Assembly (NCBI RefSeq): GCF_035582795.1
Contig: NC_134383.1
Span: forward strand, 1,743,501-1,807,500
Origin: Mycteria americana
Lineage: Eukaryota > Chordata > Aves > Ciconiiformes > Ciconiidae
Length of the DNA: 64,000 nt
Direction of reading: 5' to 3'
Part shown: piece after piece, positions 12,773 to 23,420 of the stretch
How the letters are laid out: each line of letters opens with the position of its first letter
How positions within the stretch are numbered: the stretch's first letter is position 1
Notes under the pieces: model-generated
Told to the model about the DNA's origin: nothing
Databases searched by the model: none
Seen by the model: the letters and a program-made list of their open reading frames with translations, nothing else
Position numbers and translations under genes: made by a program

Positions 12773-15217
12773 TTTGACATGTGATTGTTGCTGATTCCCT
12801 GCCACTCCCTAAGAGTTACCCACCAAGTGTGATGCTTCTGGCCCAGGTACCACCCCCAGCCACCTGCACTCCCACTTGCTGGTACTCACCTGCCAACACA
12901 ACTTCAGAGCCGAGGACAAGCACGATGGGGCTCCATTCCCTTGTGTTCAGGCACAGGCAGACAAATCCTTGCTGAAATGCTCAAGTTTTATTACAGAAAG
13001 TTCAGGAGAAGGTGAGGGAGTGGAGAAAAACAATCCATGGTTGCAGAGTGGCAGCTGCTGCTGCTTCACTTCCTCCACAGAGCTTACAGGTGTGCTGCAT
13101 TTCTTGGCAATTAGCTCAGGCAGGCTCCAGGGTTTGTCTCAACTTTAATGGCATTAAAATAAATGGTTAAGAAGTGAGGCAGTCATGCTGATCATTTACA
13201 CCTTTGTTAACAACAGCAACTTACATTTCTTGAAATGAACCTTTCCTCCTTTTGCCCGAAACTGGGGAGCAATTGTACCCCAGTCCACTCCAAAGAACAC
13301 CCTAACTGTGGAAGTGGCACTCAAACCCATGAGTTCGCAACTGTCACTCTTTCTTTTGAATTTCCTAAGGCACAAGGTTGCAGTGCATCTCTGAAGCGAA
13401 TGTGAACCCTGCAGTTCTTGATGGCCCTCCTCGGCCTCGAGATGCAGAAGGATGGAGGCTGAGATGGTCAGGGAGGGCTGGGGCCTTGGTCACTCTCAAA
13501 AACCCAGCCCCAATTTGCTCTGCACACCAGTCCCATTGCACAACACATGCAACCTCAGCTCTGCCCCTAACAGCCCACACATCCATCCCCTTGTCCTGAA
13601 CTAAGGCCCTGCCAGCTACAGCTCAGTCTAAAGATGAACCAACATAAATCCCTCCTACAGCAACACTGCCCTACCACCAAACTTGTTTCTGGAAACCGCC
13701 ACCTATCTCCCTGAGATTCCCCTTGCAACCAGCCAGGACCAACACACACAACAAAAATTCCAGTGGTTGCTGAAGGTTAAAATCACATGTGCAGTGCGAT
13801 TTTGCTGGCATCACTTAAAGCACAGCTGAGCAGGAAAGTAGCTAAATGGGGAACACACAGTTGGAGAAAGCATTTTATTGGGTACACCCAGCACTGAATA
13901 GCTGGGAAAAGGGCAGCGACAGCAGCTGTTTTGGGACAGAGAGGAGAAACATGTTCTTCCAGAGGCTGAGGTCCACCGGCTTCCTCTCCCGTGCAGGTGC
14001 TGAAAGAGAAGCATTCAGAATGGGGGAAACCACTTCAAAATCCCTGCTCTCGAGTACTCGTCCCCCAGCATGCACACAGCCTCAAAGGACACTTCGGGTG
14101 TCTGCAGAGCCCTTCCACTCCCCACAGCTGGTGCGGCAACATCAAGGTACAAAGTAGTTTTGAGACAACTTTGGGAAGTCGTGTCATCTTAACGCACAAC
14201 CGGAGCAGCTTCTAAAAATCGCGGGAACTGCAATGAGCCAAGTACCTGCTACGGAGGCACAGAAAACATCCCCAAAGGGCCAGGGATGCTTTAGGTGACG
14301 GCAGCCCCGAAGACAGGGAGATCCCCTTCCCAGCAGTGCCTTTCTCTTGCCCCTTCTTGAGCCCACTGCCGCTCCTCCTCTCGCTCGCTCCTGCCTCGCG
14401 GTTCCTTCCACACACGATGGATGCCTCTTCTTTCTTCTTCACCGGCAGCTGCTGCAAAGGCAGGAGGACGCGCTCAGGACCGAGAAGCCCCCGCTCCTCC
14501 GCCTGGAGCACAGAGGGACGCCGGGCCGGCCCCCGGAGGGAGCTCTCCACAGCACCACCCGACCCCGGCGTTCCACCCACACCTACCCCCTATCCCTTAA
14601 CACCCCCCACCCCCCACCCCGGAAAAAAACCTCGCCGACCGGCTTTTCTCACCGGATTGGTGCTCCGGTGCTCCCCCCGGGCGCCACCCCTGCCGCCTGC
14701 GGAGTTCCAGCCGGCGCTGGATCTGGGCTCGGTCGGAGGCGGGCACCCTGGGCAAATGAAGCTGGGCCGGCAAAGCAGCGGCCACAGAGGCCGCGCCCCT
14801 GCTTACAGGGGGCTCGAGCCGCTGCCTGGACTGCAAAGCGCCCGGGACTCCAGGGCACTGGCCGGGCCCTGGCTTACAGGGCAGCCCTGGTCCCAAAGGC
14901 CCACGGAGGCTCCTTCTCTCCGATTCAGGGGCACCCTGACCCGCACCCCGCTAACGGGGCGGTCACCCCACACAGGCTGCCAGCTGAGCACTATCAAGAG
15001 TGCTGGGCACATTCTGCCCTGGAGGCAGGTGAATCGGCAGCGGTGGCTGGTGACTTTGGCACGGGCTTTTCCCGGGAGGTTCTGGGGGCTTGGGCAGAAA
15101 AACTTCCTGAGGTGGGCTCCTCACCACTTGGGAGAAGCTGCCGCTTCAATGCAGAGCAGCTGGTTGGAAAGTGGCTGGTGTTTGGGGCCTGCAAGTGGTG
15201 CTGGCCACCCTAAATCT

Positions 15218-15288
15218 GCTGCCCTGCTCTGCCCTGCCCTGCCCTGCTCTGCCCTGCTCTGCCCTACCCTGCCCTGCCATGCCCTGGT
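15218..15288 (+). repeat. CCCTGCTCTG simple repeat (copy 1; copy 2 at 24440-24510)
   Basis: About 70 bp of alternating GCCCTGCTCT and GCCCTGCCCT units. The same tract occurs in the second B copy. Confidence 0.85.
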
Positions 15289-15860
15289 CCCCTTTCCCTC
15301 TGCTCTCAGACCCAGGAGCAGCTTGGGAGAAAGGGAGCCACAGGGGAAGGCAGGAGGCTGGGGGGAAGGGGCCCATTCCGGGCCTGCAAGCAGGGCCCAG
15401 GTCCTGCCCAGGCAGCCCTGGCACTGGGAAGCCCTTTTATTGCCTTGAGCTGGGCCACCGCCCTGGAAGCAGGGCTGGGGCCTCTGCTCTTTAAGCCTCC
15501 AGGCTGCTGGGCACCACAGGGTCTAAGATGGCTGAGCCTGGGGGGGTAGGGGGCGGAGGGAGGAAGGACGGCCGGGGGTCGGGGAGCGCTGTGGGGAGGT
15601 CCCTCCAGGGGCCGGCACCCCTCTGTCCTCCGGGCGGAGGAGCTGGCACTTGACTGCGCCCTCCTTCCTTGGCAGCAGCTCCTGGAGAAGAAAGAAAGAA
15701 GAGGCATCCATCGTGTGTGGAACTGCGAGGCAAGAGCGAGCGAGAGGAAGAGCGGCGTTGGGCTGAAAAGGGGGAAAGAGAAAGGCGCTCCTGGGCAAAG
15801 GGACCTCCCTGTCACCAGGGCTGCGGTCACACAAGAGCATCCTTGGGATGTTTTTTATGG
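15270..15860 (+). repeat. Inverted repeat, left arm (copy 1; copy 2 at about 24492-25082)
   Basis: This roughly 590-bp stretch is an imperfect reverse complement of about 17205-17790. Shared landmarks include GGAAGCCCTTTTATTGCC (15427) against its complement near 17630, and GGCATCCATCG...GCGAGGCAAGAGCGAGCG against the direct modules. The arms are separated by about 1.35 kb. Confidence 0.75.
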
Positions 15861-16686
15861 CTCTTGGGATGTTTTTTATGGCTCTGGGGGAGATACTTGG
15901 CTCAGTGCTGCTCCCTAGATTTCTAGAAGCCATTCCAATTCTCTGGTAAGAAGACAAAACTTCCAAATTTTTGTCCCTGAAAGGCCGGGGCCAGAGGCAC
16001 CCGCCTGCTTACAGGGGGTCCCTCCAAGCACCGGGGGGCACGCACAGCCCTACTTACAGGGCGGTCCCCCTCGGCTCGGCACTCGCTCCCAACAAGTCCC
16101 ACGGAGCCCGAGGCTCCCGCCTGCGCCCGAGTTACGGGCTGGCCGTCCTGGCTGCAGCACAACACCACGTCTTCAGGAGCCCAGGGAGCGACCTCGACCC
16201 CAACGGCGGGGGGAGGTCGCCCCAGCCAAAAGCAGCGCCAAAGGCGGGACCGCACCCTCCAGCACAGCGCTTCCTCAACCTGCACCCTTCTCAAGGGCGA
16301 GGGAGGGCTCGCTCCTGTTGGCTGGCTAAAGCAGCCCCTCAGCCCTGCCTACAGGGAGGTCGGGCTGCTCCTGGGGACAGAGGGCTCCACGGCTCGTGAC
16401 ACACGCCCCGAGTGCGGGGCTGTCACGCTGGCAGGTCGCCAGCAGGACAGGCGGCCACGCAGGCAGAGACCCGGGCCCTGACTACAGGCAGGTCGCGTTG
16501 CCCGCGCTACGACTAAGCGGCTTCGCTCCGTCCTTAGAAAGAAGGGGCAAGCCCGGACCCTCCCTCCGCTCGTGGGCTCAGAGGGGACCCCCCCGTTGCT
16601 GCACAGAGCCCTTCTCTCCCTCCTGGGAAGTTTAGGCTAAGTACGCTGCAGCAATTTTAACAGGGGCCTAAACAAGAAGCTCATTC

Positions 16687-16740
16687 GCTCACTCACTCAC
16701 ACAGACACAGACACGGATACAGAAACAGACACAGACAGGG
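16687..16740 (+). repeat. Degenerate CACAGA simple repeat (copy 1; copy 2 at 25909-25962)
   Basis: About 54 bp of CACTCA and CACAGACA units with interruptions. Confidence 0.75.
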
Positions 16741-17204
16741 AAAAACAGAACTTCCCAGAAGAGAGAGCGAGCTCTGCGCAGCCAATGCCTGGGGAGCCAT
16801 CCCTACCCCCGAGCAGGAGAGGAGAGCCTCAGACCTGCCCCCCGGGCTGCATGGAGGCCCAGAGGGGCCTCAACACGCCAAGGGGCTTCACGGGTGGCCA
16901 AGGGGCTAATGTCGTGACACGCCCCGACTCCAGGGGGTCACGCCAGCCAGGCCACCAGCAGGCAGAAAGCCGCCAGGGCCGCAGGAGGGGAGCGGGGAAA
17001 CGGCTCTCCCCTGCTTACAGGGTGGGCCTGGGGTCCAGAGAGCTCCATTTCCCCCTCGGGTACGGAGACAGCGGCTCTCACCCTCCTTACAGGGTTGCCA
17101 CTTTCTCTGAGCAGCCAAATCATGGGGCAACGTGGCAAAAGGCCAAAGACCAAGCCCTGGTTACAGGGAGGTCGCCCAGCACAAAGCCAGCCAGGGCACC
17201 AAAG

Positions 17205-17790
17205 GTGCTGGCAATGCTCTTGTGTGACCACAGCCTCGGTGACAGGGCGGTCCCTTTGCCCAGAGCGCCTTTCTCTTTCCCCCTCTTCAGCCCACTGCTC
17301 CTCCTCTCGCTCGCTCTTGCCTCGCAGTTCCACATGATGCCTTTTGTTCTCCAGGAGCTGCTGCCAAGGAAGGAGGGCACAGTCAAGCGCCAGCTCCTCC
17401 GCCTGGAGGAGAGAGGGATGCCAGCCCCCGGAGGGAGGTCCCCACAGCACTCCCCGACCCCCGGCCATCCTTCCCCCCTCCTACGCTCTACCCCCCCGGG
17501 CTCACCCACCTTAGACCAACCTTTCTCACCACCATGGTGCCCAGCGGCCTGGAGGGGGGCAGAAGCAGAAGAGCAGAGGTCCCAGCCCTGCTTCCAGGGC
17601 GGTGGCCCAGCTCAAGGCAATAAAAGGGCTTCCCAGTGCCAGGCCTGCCCGGGCAGGACCCGAGCCCCCCTCACAGGCATGACCCAATGCCAGGAGAGGG
17701 CCCTTTCTTCCCAGCCTCCCACCTTCCCCCATGGCTCTCTTTCTCCCAAGCTGCTCCAGGGGCTGAGAGCAGAGAGAAAGAGGGCTAGGG
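17205..17790 (-). repeat. Inverted repeat, right arm (copy 1; copy 2 at about 26427-27012)
   Basis: The partner of the arm at 15270-15860. The match is imperfect, with indels, so the inversion predates the recent tandem duplication. Confidence 0.75.
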
Positions 17791-18728
17791 CAGGGCACGC
17801 CCAGCCCCACACATCTCAACCCCATGCCTCTGAAAGGCCGGGGCCAGGGACACCCACCTGCTTACAGGGGGTCCCTCCCAGCACCTCCCATTGAGCACAG
17901 GGGACGTGCACAACCCTACTTACAGGGCCGTCCCCTTCGGCTCGGCACACTCAACAAGCCCCACGGAGCCCAAGGCTCTGACCTGCACCCAAGTTACGGG
18001 CTGCCCATCCTGGCTGCACCACAACACCATGTCTTCAGGAGCTCCACCTCCCCCCAGGTGCCAAGACGGTGGCTTTCACCCTCCTTACAGGGTTGCCACT
18101 CTCTCCGGGCAGCCAAACCATGGGGCAACATGACAAAAGGCCAACAAAAGCCAAGACCCAAGCCCTGGTTACAGGGAGGTCACCCAGTGCAAAGCCAGCC
18201 ATGGCACCTAAGGTGCTGGCAACGCCTTTGTGTGACCATAGCCCCGGTGACAGGGAGGTCCCTTTGCCCAGAGTGCCTTTCTCTTTCCTCCACTTCAGTC
18301 TCCCGGGCTTCCTCCGCTCCTCTTCTCGTCGCTCTTGCCTCGCAGTGCCTGCTCTGTCTGCTCCACCAGCTGCTGCAAAGGCACGACGACGCGGTCAGGG
18401 CCGAGAGGACACCGGCCCCGGGAGGGAGCTCTCCACAGCACCACCCGACCCGCGGAGGGAGCTCTCCACAGCACCACCCGACCCCGGCCGTCCTCCCGCC
18501 CCTACCCCCTACACCCCGCCCTCGGAAAAAACCTCGCAGATCGGCTTTTCTCACCGAATTGGTGCTCCGGTGCTCCCTGCAGGGACGAGTGCGAAGGGTC
18601 CTCTGCTGCTCCGGGCTCCTGGCCGCTCCCGGCGGGGGCTGGACCCTCCGCACCCCCTGTGGCGATGGCTGACCGCGCCTCCCCGGGACGGCGCCTGAGC
18701 CCCAGCCCTCCCCACGGCGCTCGCAGAC

Positions 18729-18935
18729 CCCCCGAAGGCGATGGTCGACCCCCGCCCGCCCGCCCGCCCCGAGGCGATCGCGGCCCTCTCCCCACGAAGG
18801 CGGTGGCCGACCCCCGCCCCGAGGCGATCGCGGCCCGCTCCCCACGAAGGCGATGGCCGACCCCCGCCCCGAGGCGATCGCGGCGCCCTCCCCACGAAGG
18901 CGATGGCCGACCCCCGCCCCGAGGCGATCGCGGAC
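18729..18935 (+). repeat. 50-bp GC minisatellite (copy 1; copy 2 at 27951-28157)
   Basis: Four units, the last three at an exact 50-bp period (18791, 18841, 18891). Each carries CCCACGAAGGCG, GACCCCCGCCCCGAGG and CGATCGCGG. The first unit has an expanded CCCG run. It lies in the CpG-dense end of the GC-rich core. Confidence 0.9.
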
Positions 18936-19359
18936 CCTCCCCAGGCGGCGCCGACCCCCGCCCGCCCGCCCGCCCGCCCCTTCCCCAGGCGGGTCCCGCT
19001 CCCCTTCCCCTCAGGCGGCCGCTCTCCCCCTCACACAGGCGCGCGACCGTTGGTGACCCCCGCGCGCGACGGCTGCTCCCGCCCGCCCCCCGCCCCCGCG
19101 AGACGCCCGCGCGCCGCCCGGGGAGGGGGCACGCGCCCCGCGCCCGCCGCGGCCCCCGCGCCTCGTTGCCCGCCCCGCAGGGGGACCGTCTGCACGGCCT
19201 CGGACCCGCTCCCGCAGTGCGGCGGGCTCCGACGGCTGCGGCGGAGCCGACTGGGCTCCGCTGGGACGCAGCGCCGGTGGCAGACGCGACCGAGTCTGCC
19301 GGCAGCTGAGGGGATCGGTCAGTATCTGACAGGCCCTCCTGCGGCTCCACCAGGCTCTC

Positions 19360-20340
19360 GCACTTACTAGTAGGAGATTTTTATTTCACTCCCAAAGACT
19401 CGGGGGGCTCCATCGTTAGAATCCAGGAGTAGATTTTCCAGCTGTAGAATTACTTACTGCTAGAAGACTCTGACAGAAGTATCTGGCAGCACTTCTTAGT
19501 GTCTGCGGCAGCCATGAATTACCTAGCGCAATCTGGGAGTCGCAAGAGTGTCAGCAATGACCTCAGGTCTCAGAGTCTTCAACATTTGTTAAAAGAAAGA
19601 CCTATTAGTAGGTCTTGCACCATGCTATTGATACCTTTCCCCAGTGTGATCCTACAGATTCCAGTAACTCACTCTGCTGCTGGAGTTCTCTGCCAGCAGT
19701 TACCTCTGCTGTAGCTATTAATGCACTACTGGTGGTACGGCTATCTTCTAGGATCAGTTACTATCCTTTGGAATCTAGTAATGGAATTACCATTGCTGAT
19801 TCCCCTCTGTATTAGCTACTCGGGCAATAGCCTGCTGGTGCATGTGGCTGGGGCCCCACCGGCTGCACCCCTGGCACTGGCAGCCCAGCACACACCATCC
19901 TCCCATAGGGACCGAGCACCTGCGCAGAGTTTTCAGTGCTCAAACTGAACACAACCCTTTGGAAATAGCAAGACCCGCCCTCTTTCAGTGTACTCGGTAC
20001 AATCGCCACCAGTACGAGGCACCGGGCAAACACAAGCAAGAATAGGAAAAGTGAATTGGCATCAGTAAGGAGATCAAGTCCAGTCTCACAGGACCCTAGC
20101 AAAGAAAGGCTCCGCTTTTTCAAATGAGCTTTCATATCACGCACGCAGAACAGGAAGATGCTTGGTCTTCGCTGACAGGAATTTCCACATTCAGAATGTG
20201 CGCAGGTACTTGAAGCCCACACCGCCTTTGTAAAAGGCGCTGCAACAACACACAGCGTTAGGTCCAACAAGACGTAGGCCACATTCTCCAGATCGGCAAC
20301 AAGTGCAGACGCCGCTCGAGCACCTGAAAACAAGATACAA
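19360..20340. other. AT-balanced part of B between the GC core and the FDX-ACB fragment (copy 2 at about 28582-29562)
   Basis: There is no gene I can support. Short ORFs on both strands lack splice sites or recognisable domains. A 173-codon minus-strand ORF (19812-20333) has hydrophobic stretches but no support. Confidence 0.4.
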
Positions 20341-20344
20341 TGCT

Positions 20345-20637
20345 CTACCGAAGAGTTACATGCAAGCGTTGGTTTATTTCCTTCCGGAAGAGCAGCTGCA
20401 TCTCTGCCACCTCCTGGCGGCTCAGCGCCTTGTCACAGGACTGAAAGGTCAGCCTGTAGCAGAGGCTCTTCCGTCCGGTCTCTGACTGCTGGAAATTGCC
20501 GATTAACTGGATGGATATGACCATTTCACCTGACACCCACCTAGCAATGGTGTGAAAAGCAACTTCATCAAATTGTTCCCCATCAGGAACCCAAAAGCTG
20601 ACATCATGCACATAGGAAAGCGGACAAAGAGAAAACA
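20345..20637 (-). pseudogene. FDXACB1-like: FDXACB1-like 3' fragment encoding an FDX-ACB domain (B copy 1)
   Basis: The minus strand reads open to a stop at 20345-20347. It carries the hallmarks of a ferredoxin-fold anticodon-binding domain, as in mitochondrial Phe-tRNA synthetase and FDXACB1: YVHDVSFWVPDGEQFDE, then GRKSLCYRLTFQSCDKALS, then a terminal helix ending HVTLR. The likely acceptor is CTTTTCAAG at 20638. The sequence upstream (20662-20820) is in another frame and cannot join through a normal intron of that length. I see no start codon or catalytic region. The best reading is a duplicated 3' fragment of FDXACB1, moved from its usual place elsewhere in the 11q23-equivalent region. 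The domain itself is intact. Confidence 0.75.
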
Positions 20638-20661
20638 CTTGAAAAGCCACATGGCAGTTAC

Positions 20662-20820
20662 CTGTAGACTGTATATTGACACCCCTGGACAGTCTCTGCG
20701 TTGAAAGAATGAACATCACTCAAGACAAACCTGTCTCTTGCTGCCACAGCCAACCATGTGCCAGCAGTTGTGCTGCTCTCTCCTTGGCTGATGAGGTGCC
20801 CCACCCCATCCACTGCAGAG
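20662..20820 (-). other. Exon-like segment upstream of the FDX-ACB fragment (copy 1; copy 2 at 29884-30042)
   Basis: A strong acceptor (TTTCCTTCCAG) and donor (CTACAG|GTAACT) bracket an open 159-nt segment that encodes VGHLISQGESSTTAGTWLAV and more. It may be the preceding exon of the FDXACB1-like fragment, but only about 24 nt separate it from the domain's likely acceptor. Either the boundary is wrong or the frame is broken. Confidence 0.35.
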
Positions 20821-21570
20821 CTGGAAGGAAAGCCAGAGGGTAAGGAAAATTCTGCTAGGACACTCAAAAGTTTTATAGTGCAAACAAAATATCCACAAAG
20901 TGGTAGAAAACTATCACTGCAGTTGGCATAGCACTCCATCTGGTTTATTCACCGAAAAAAAGAGGGCAAAATGCTGCTGCTGGCCAACCTCTGGGGTGGT
21001 TGCTGACTCTAAACCCCCTCACTCTGAGATGCTTTTGTCCCCCCCCACTGCAAGGTGAATGCGAAACACTCCTTCCCTGAGATGCTTGATTACTGTCCCC
21101 AAAAAGGCTGTTGCTGATCTCCTTGAAGATGGTTCCTGACCTGTCCCCAGAGATAGTTGCCAACTCTTATTTCCAAGGCGGCTGCTGACGATCCCCCCCG
21201 CCCCCGGCTATGGCCCCCATCGTGTCAGCTGTGGTGTCCAGCATGCGGCACCCCACTCTGCCTGTGGCTGTACCTGGGCACCATGCCAGACTGCTTCAGA
21301 ACGACAAAGCGCTTGTATTTGTGTTTCTAACAAGCTGCTGTACTTCAAATGTGACTGCATTTCAGGGGCATTTGAGTGCAAAAAGCAGTACGGCTTTTTA
21401 CGTTGTATTCCTTTCACTGCTATTTTGTACAGACCTGCCGTGTCAGTCTCAGAGACCCTGTTTACAAACGTATTTCAGGAAAGAGAACAGTCCTTTGGTT
21501 GAAGAGCAGGGGTGCGGCACAGGAGAGCTGAACTCCTTCCTGGCTCTATCAGAGTATTGATGTGCACGTG

Positions 21571-21898
21571 CTTTTAGTTGCTTTATGCCTTGACTCCCCA
21601 GCTGTAAAAAGGGTTTAATGACACTCATCTGGGTCTTGTGCATATACATCTTTCACGACTTAGCACAGGGACTATCTCTGTAGGTAAGTCAGTGTCAAAT
21701 ACAACACAGTGCTGGTTTCCTTAGCACTACTGCAATACAAATAATAATTATTATTTCTGAAGCGTAATTGTCATTGAGTCTTGACCTGGGATTTTTAGCT
21801 ACGTATTGGATCTGAAGAAATTCTTGGAGGAAGACTGATCCAGGTGGAAGTGCAAGCTACTTCTCCATTGCATTTGACACAAGGTGCTCTGGCAATGG
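21571..21898 (+). repeat. Element A, copy 2 (central junction)
   Basis: The middle 328-bp direct repeat, which joins the two B copies. It looks identical to copy 3, as expected if duplication occurred by unequal exchange between flanking A elements. Confidence 0.9.
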
Positions 21899-21900
21899 TC

Positions 21901-21993
21901 CATCACTCACAACTGCAAGGCTTTAGGGAAAGAAGGAAAAGGAAGAAAGCCAGACAGGCTCTGCAGCCTTTTAGGGAAAAAAAAGCATTAGAG
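21901..21993 (-). pseudogene. Relic of the ZP-mucin gene splice-acceptor region (B copy 2)
   Basis: The same fragment in the second unit, identical to the copy at 12680-12772. Confidence 0.7.
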
Positions 21994-23420
21994 TTTGACA
22001 TGTGATTGTTGCTGATTCCCTGCCACTCCCTAAGAGTTACCCACCAAGTGTGATGCTTCTGGCCCAGGTACCACCCCCAGCCACCTGCACTCCCACTTGC
22101 TGGTACTCACCTGCCAACACAACTTCAGAGCCGAGGACAAGCACGATGGGGCTCCATTCCCTTGTGTTCAGGCACAGGCAGACAAATCCTTGCTGAAATG
22201 CTCAAGTTTTATTACAGAAAGTTCAGGAGAAGGTGAGGGAGTGGAGAAAAACAATCCATGGTTGCAGAGTGGCAGCTGCTGCTGCTTCACTTCCTCCACA
22301 GAGCTTACAGGTGTGCTGCATTTCTTGGCAATTAGCTCAGGCAGGCTCCAGGGTTTGTCTCAACTTTAATGGCATTAAAATAAATGGTTAAGAAGTGAGG
22401 CAGTCATGCTGATCATTTACACCTTTGTTAACAACAGCAACTTACATTTCTTGAAATGAACCTTTCCTCCTTTTGCCCGAAACTGGGGAGCAATTGTACC
22501 CCAGTCCACTCCAAAGAACACCCTAACTGTGGAAGTGGCACTCAAACCCATGAGTTCGCAACTGTCACTCTTTCTTTTGAATTTCCTAAGGCACAAGGTT
22601 GCAGTGCATCTCTGAAGCGAATGTGAACCCTGCAGTTCTTGATGGCCCTCCTCGGCCTCGAGATGCAGAAGGATGGAGGCTGAGATGGTCAGGGAGGGCT
22701 GGGGCCTTGGTCACTCTCAAAAACCCAGCCCCAATTTGCTCTGCACACCAGTCCCATTGCACAACACATGCAACCTCAGCTCTGCCCCTAACAGCCCACA
22801 CATCCATCCCCTTGTCCTGAACTAAGGCCCTGCCAGCTACAGCTCAGTCTAAAGATGAACCAACATAAATCCCTCCTACAGCAACACTGCCCTACCACCA
22901 AACTTGTTTCTGGAAACCGCCACCTATCTCCCTGAGATTCCCCTTGCAACCAGCCAGGACCAACACACACAACAAAAATTCCAGTGGTTGCTGAAGGTTA
23001 AAATCACATGTGCAGTGCGATTTTGCTGGCATCACTTAAAGCACAGCTGAGCAGGAAAGTAGCTAAATGGGGAACACACAGTTGGAGAAAGCATTTTATT
23101 GGGTACACCCAGCACTGAATAGCTGGGAAAAGGGCAGCGACAGCAGCTGTTTTGGGACAGAGAGGAGAAACATGTTCTTCCAGAGGCTGAGGTCCACCGG
23201 CTTCCTCTCCCGTGCAGGTGCTGAAAGAGAAGCATTCAGAATGGGGGAAACCACTTCAAAATCCCTGCTCTCGAGTACTCGTCCCCCAGCATGCACACAG
23301 CCTCAAAGGACACTTCGGGTGTCTGCAGAGCCCTTCCACTCCCCACAGCTGGTGCGGCAACATCAAGGTACAAAGTAGTTTTGAGACAACTTTGGGAAGT
23401 CGTGTCATCTTAACGCACAA

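Larger units (their letters stand above)
14200..19350. repeat. GC-rich nested-repeat core of B copy 1
   Basis: About 5 kb of very GC-rich DNA made of layered duplications. A module of roughly 340 bp is present at about 14330-14680, 17205-17480 and 18230-18577 and inverted at about 15560-15860. A block at 15977-16180 recurs at 17832-18045. The block at 17078-17480 recurs 1000 bp later. Long ORFs exist in most frames on both strands, which is expected from low stop-codon density at this GC content. I see no splice or homology support for any of them. The right end (18600-19300) is CpG-dense and could act as a CpG island. Confidence 0.8.

Noticed and set aside
14336-15448. Long plus-strand ORF (370 codons) and many other long ORFs in the GC-rich core, in both units
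   Set aside because: Stops are rare in such GC-rich repeats in every frame and on both strands. No domain, splice pattern or consistent frame between modules was seen.
18335-19350. Overlapping Pro/Arg/Ala-rich ORFs on both strands of the CpG-dense end
   Set aside because: They are translations of a 50-bp minisatellite and simple CCCG runs, open in several frames at once.
19812-20333. Minus-strand 173-codon ORF with hydrophobic stretches just downstream of the FDX-ACB fragment
   Set aside because: It begins after the stop of the domain, has no recognisable family and no splice logic. It could be chance.
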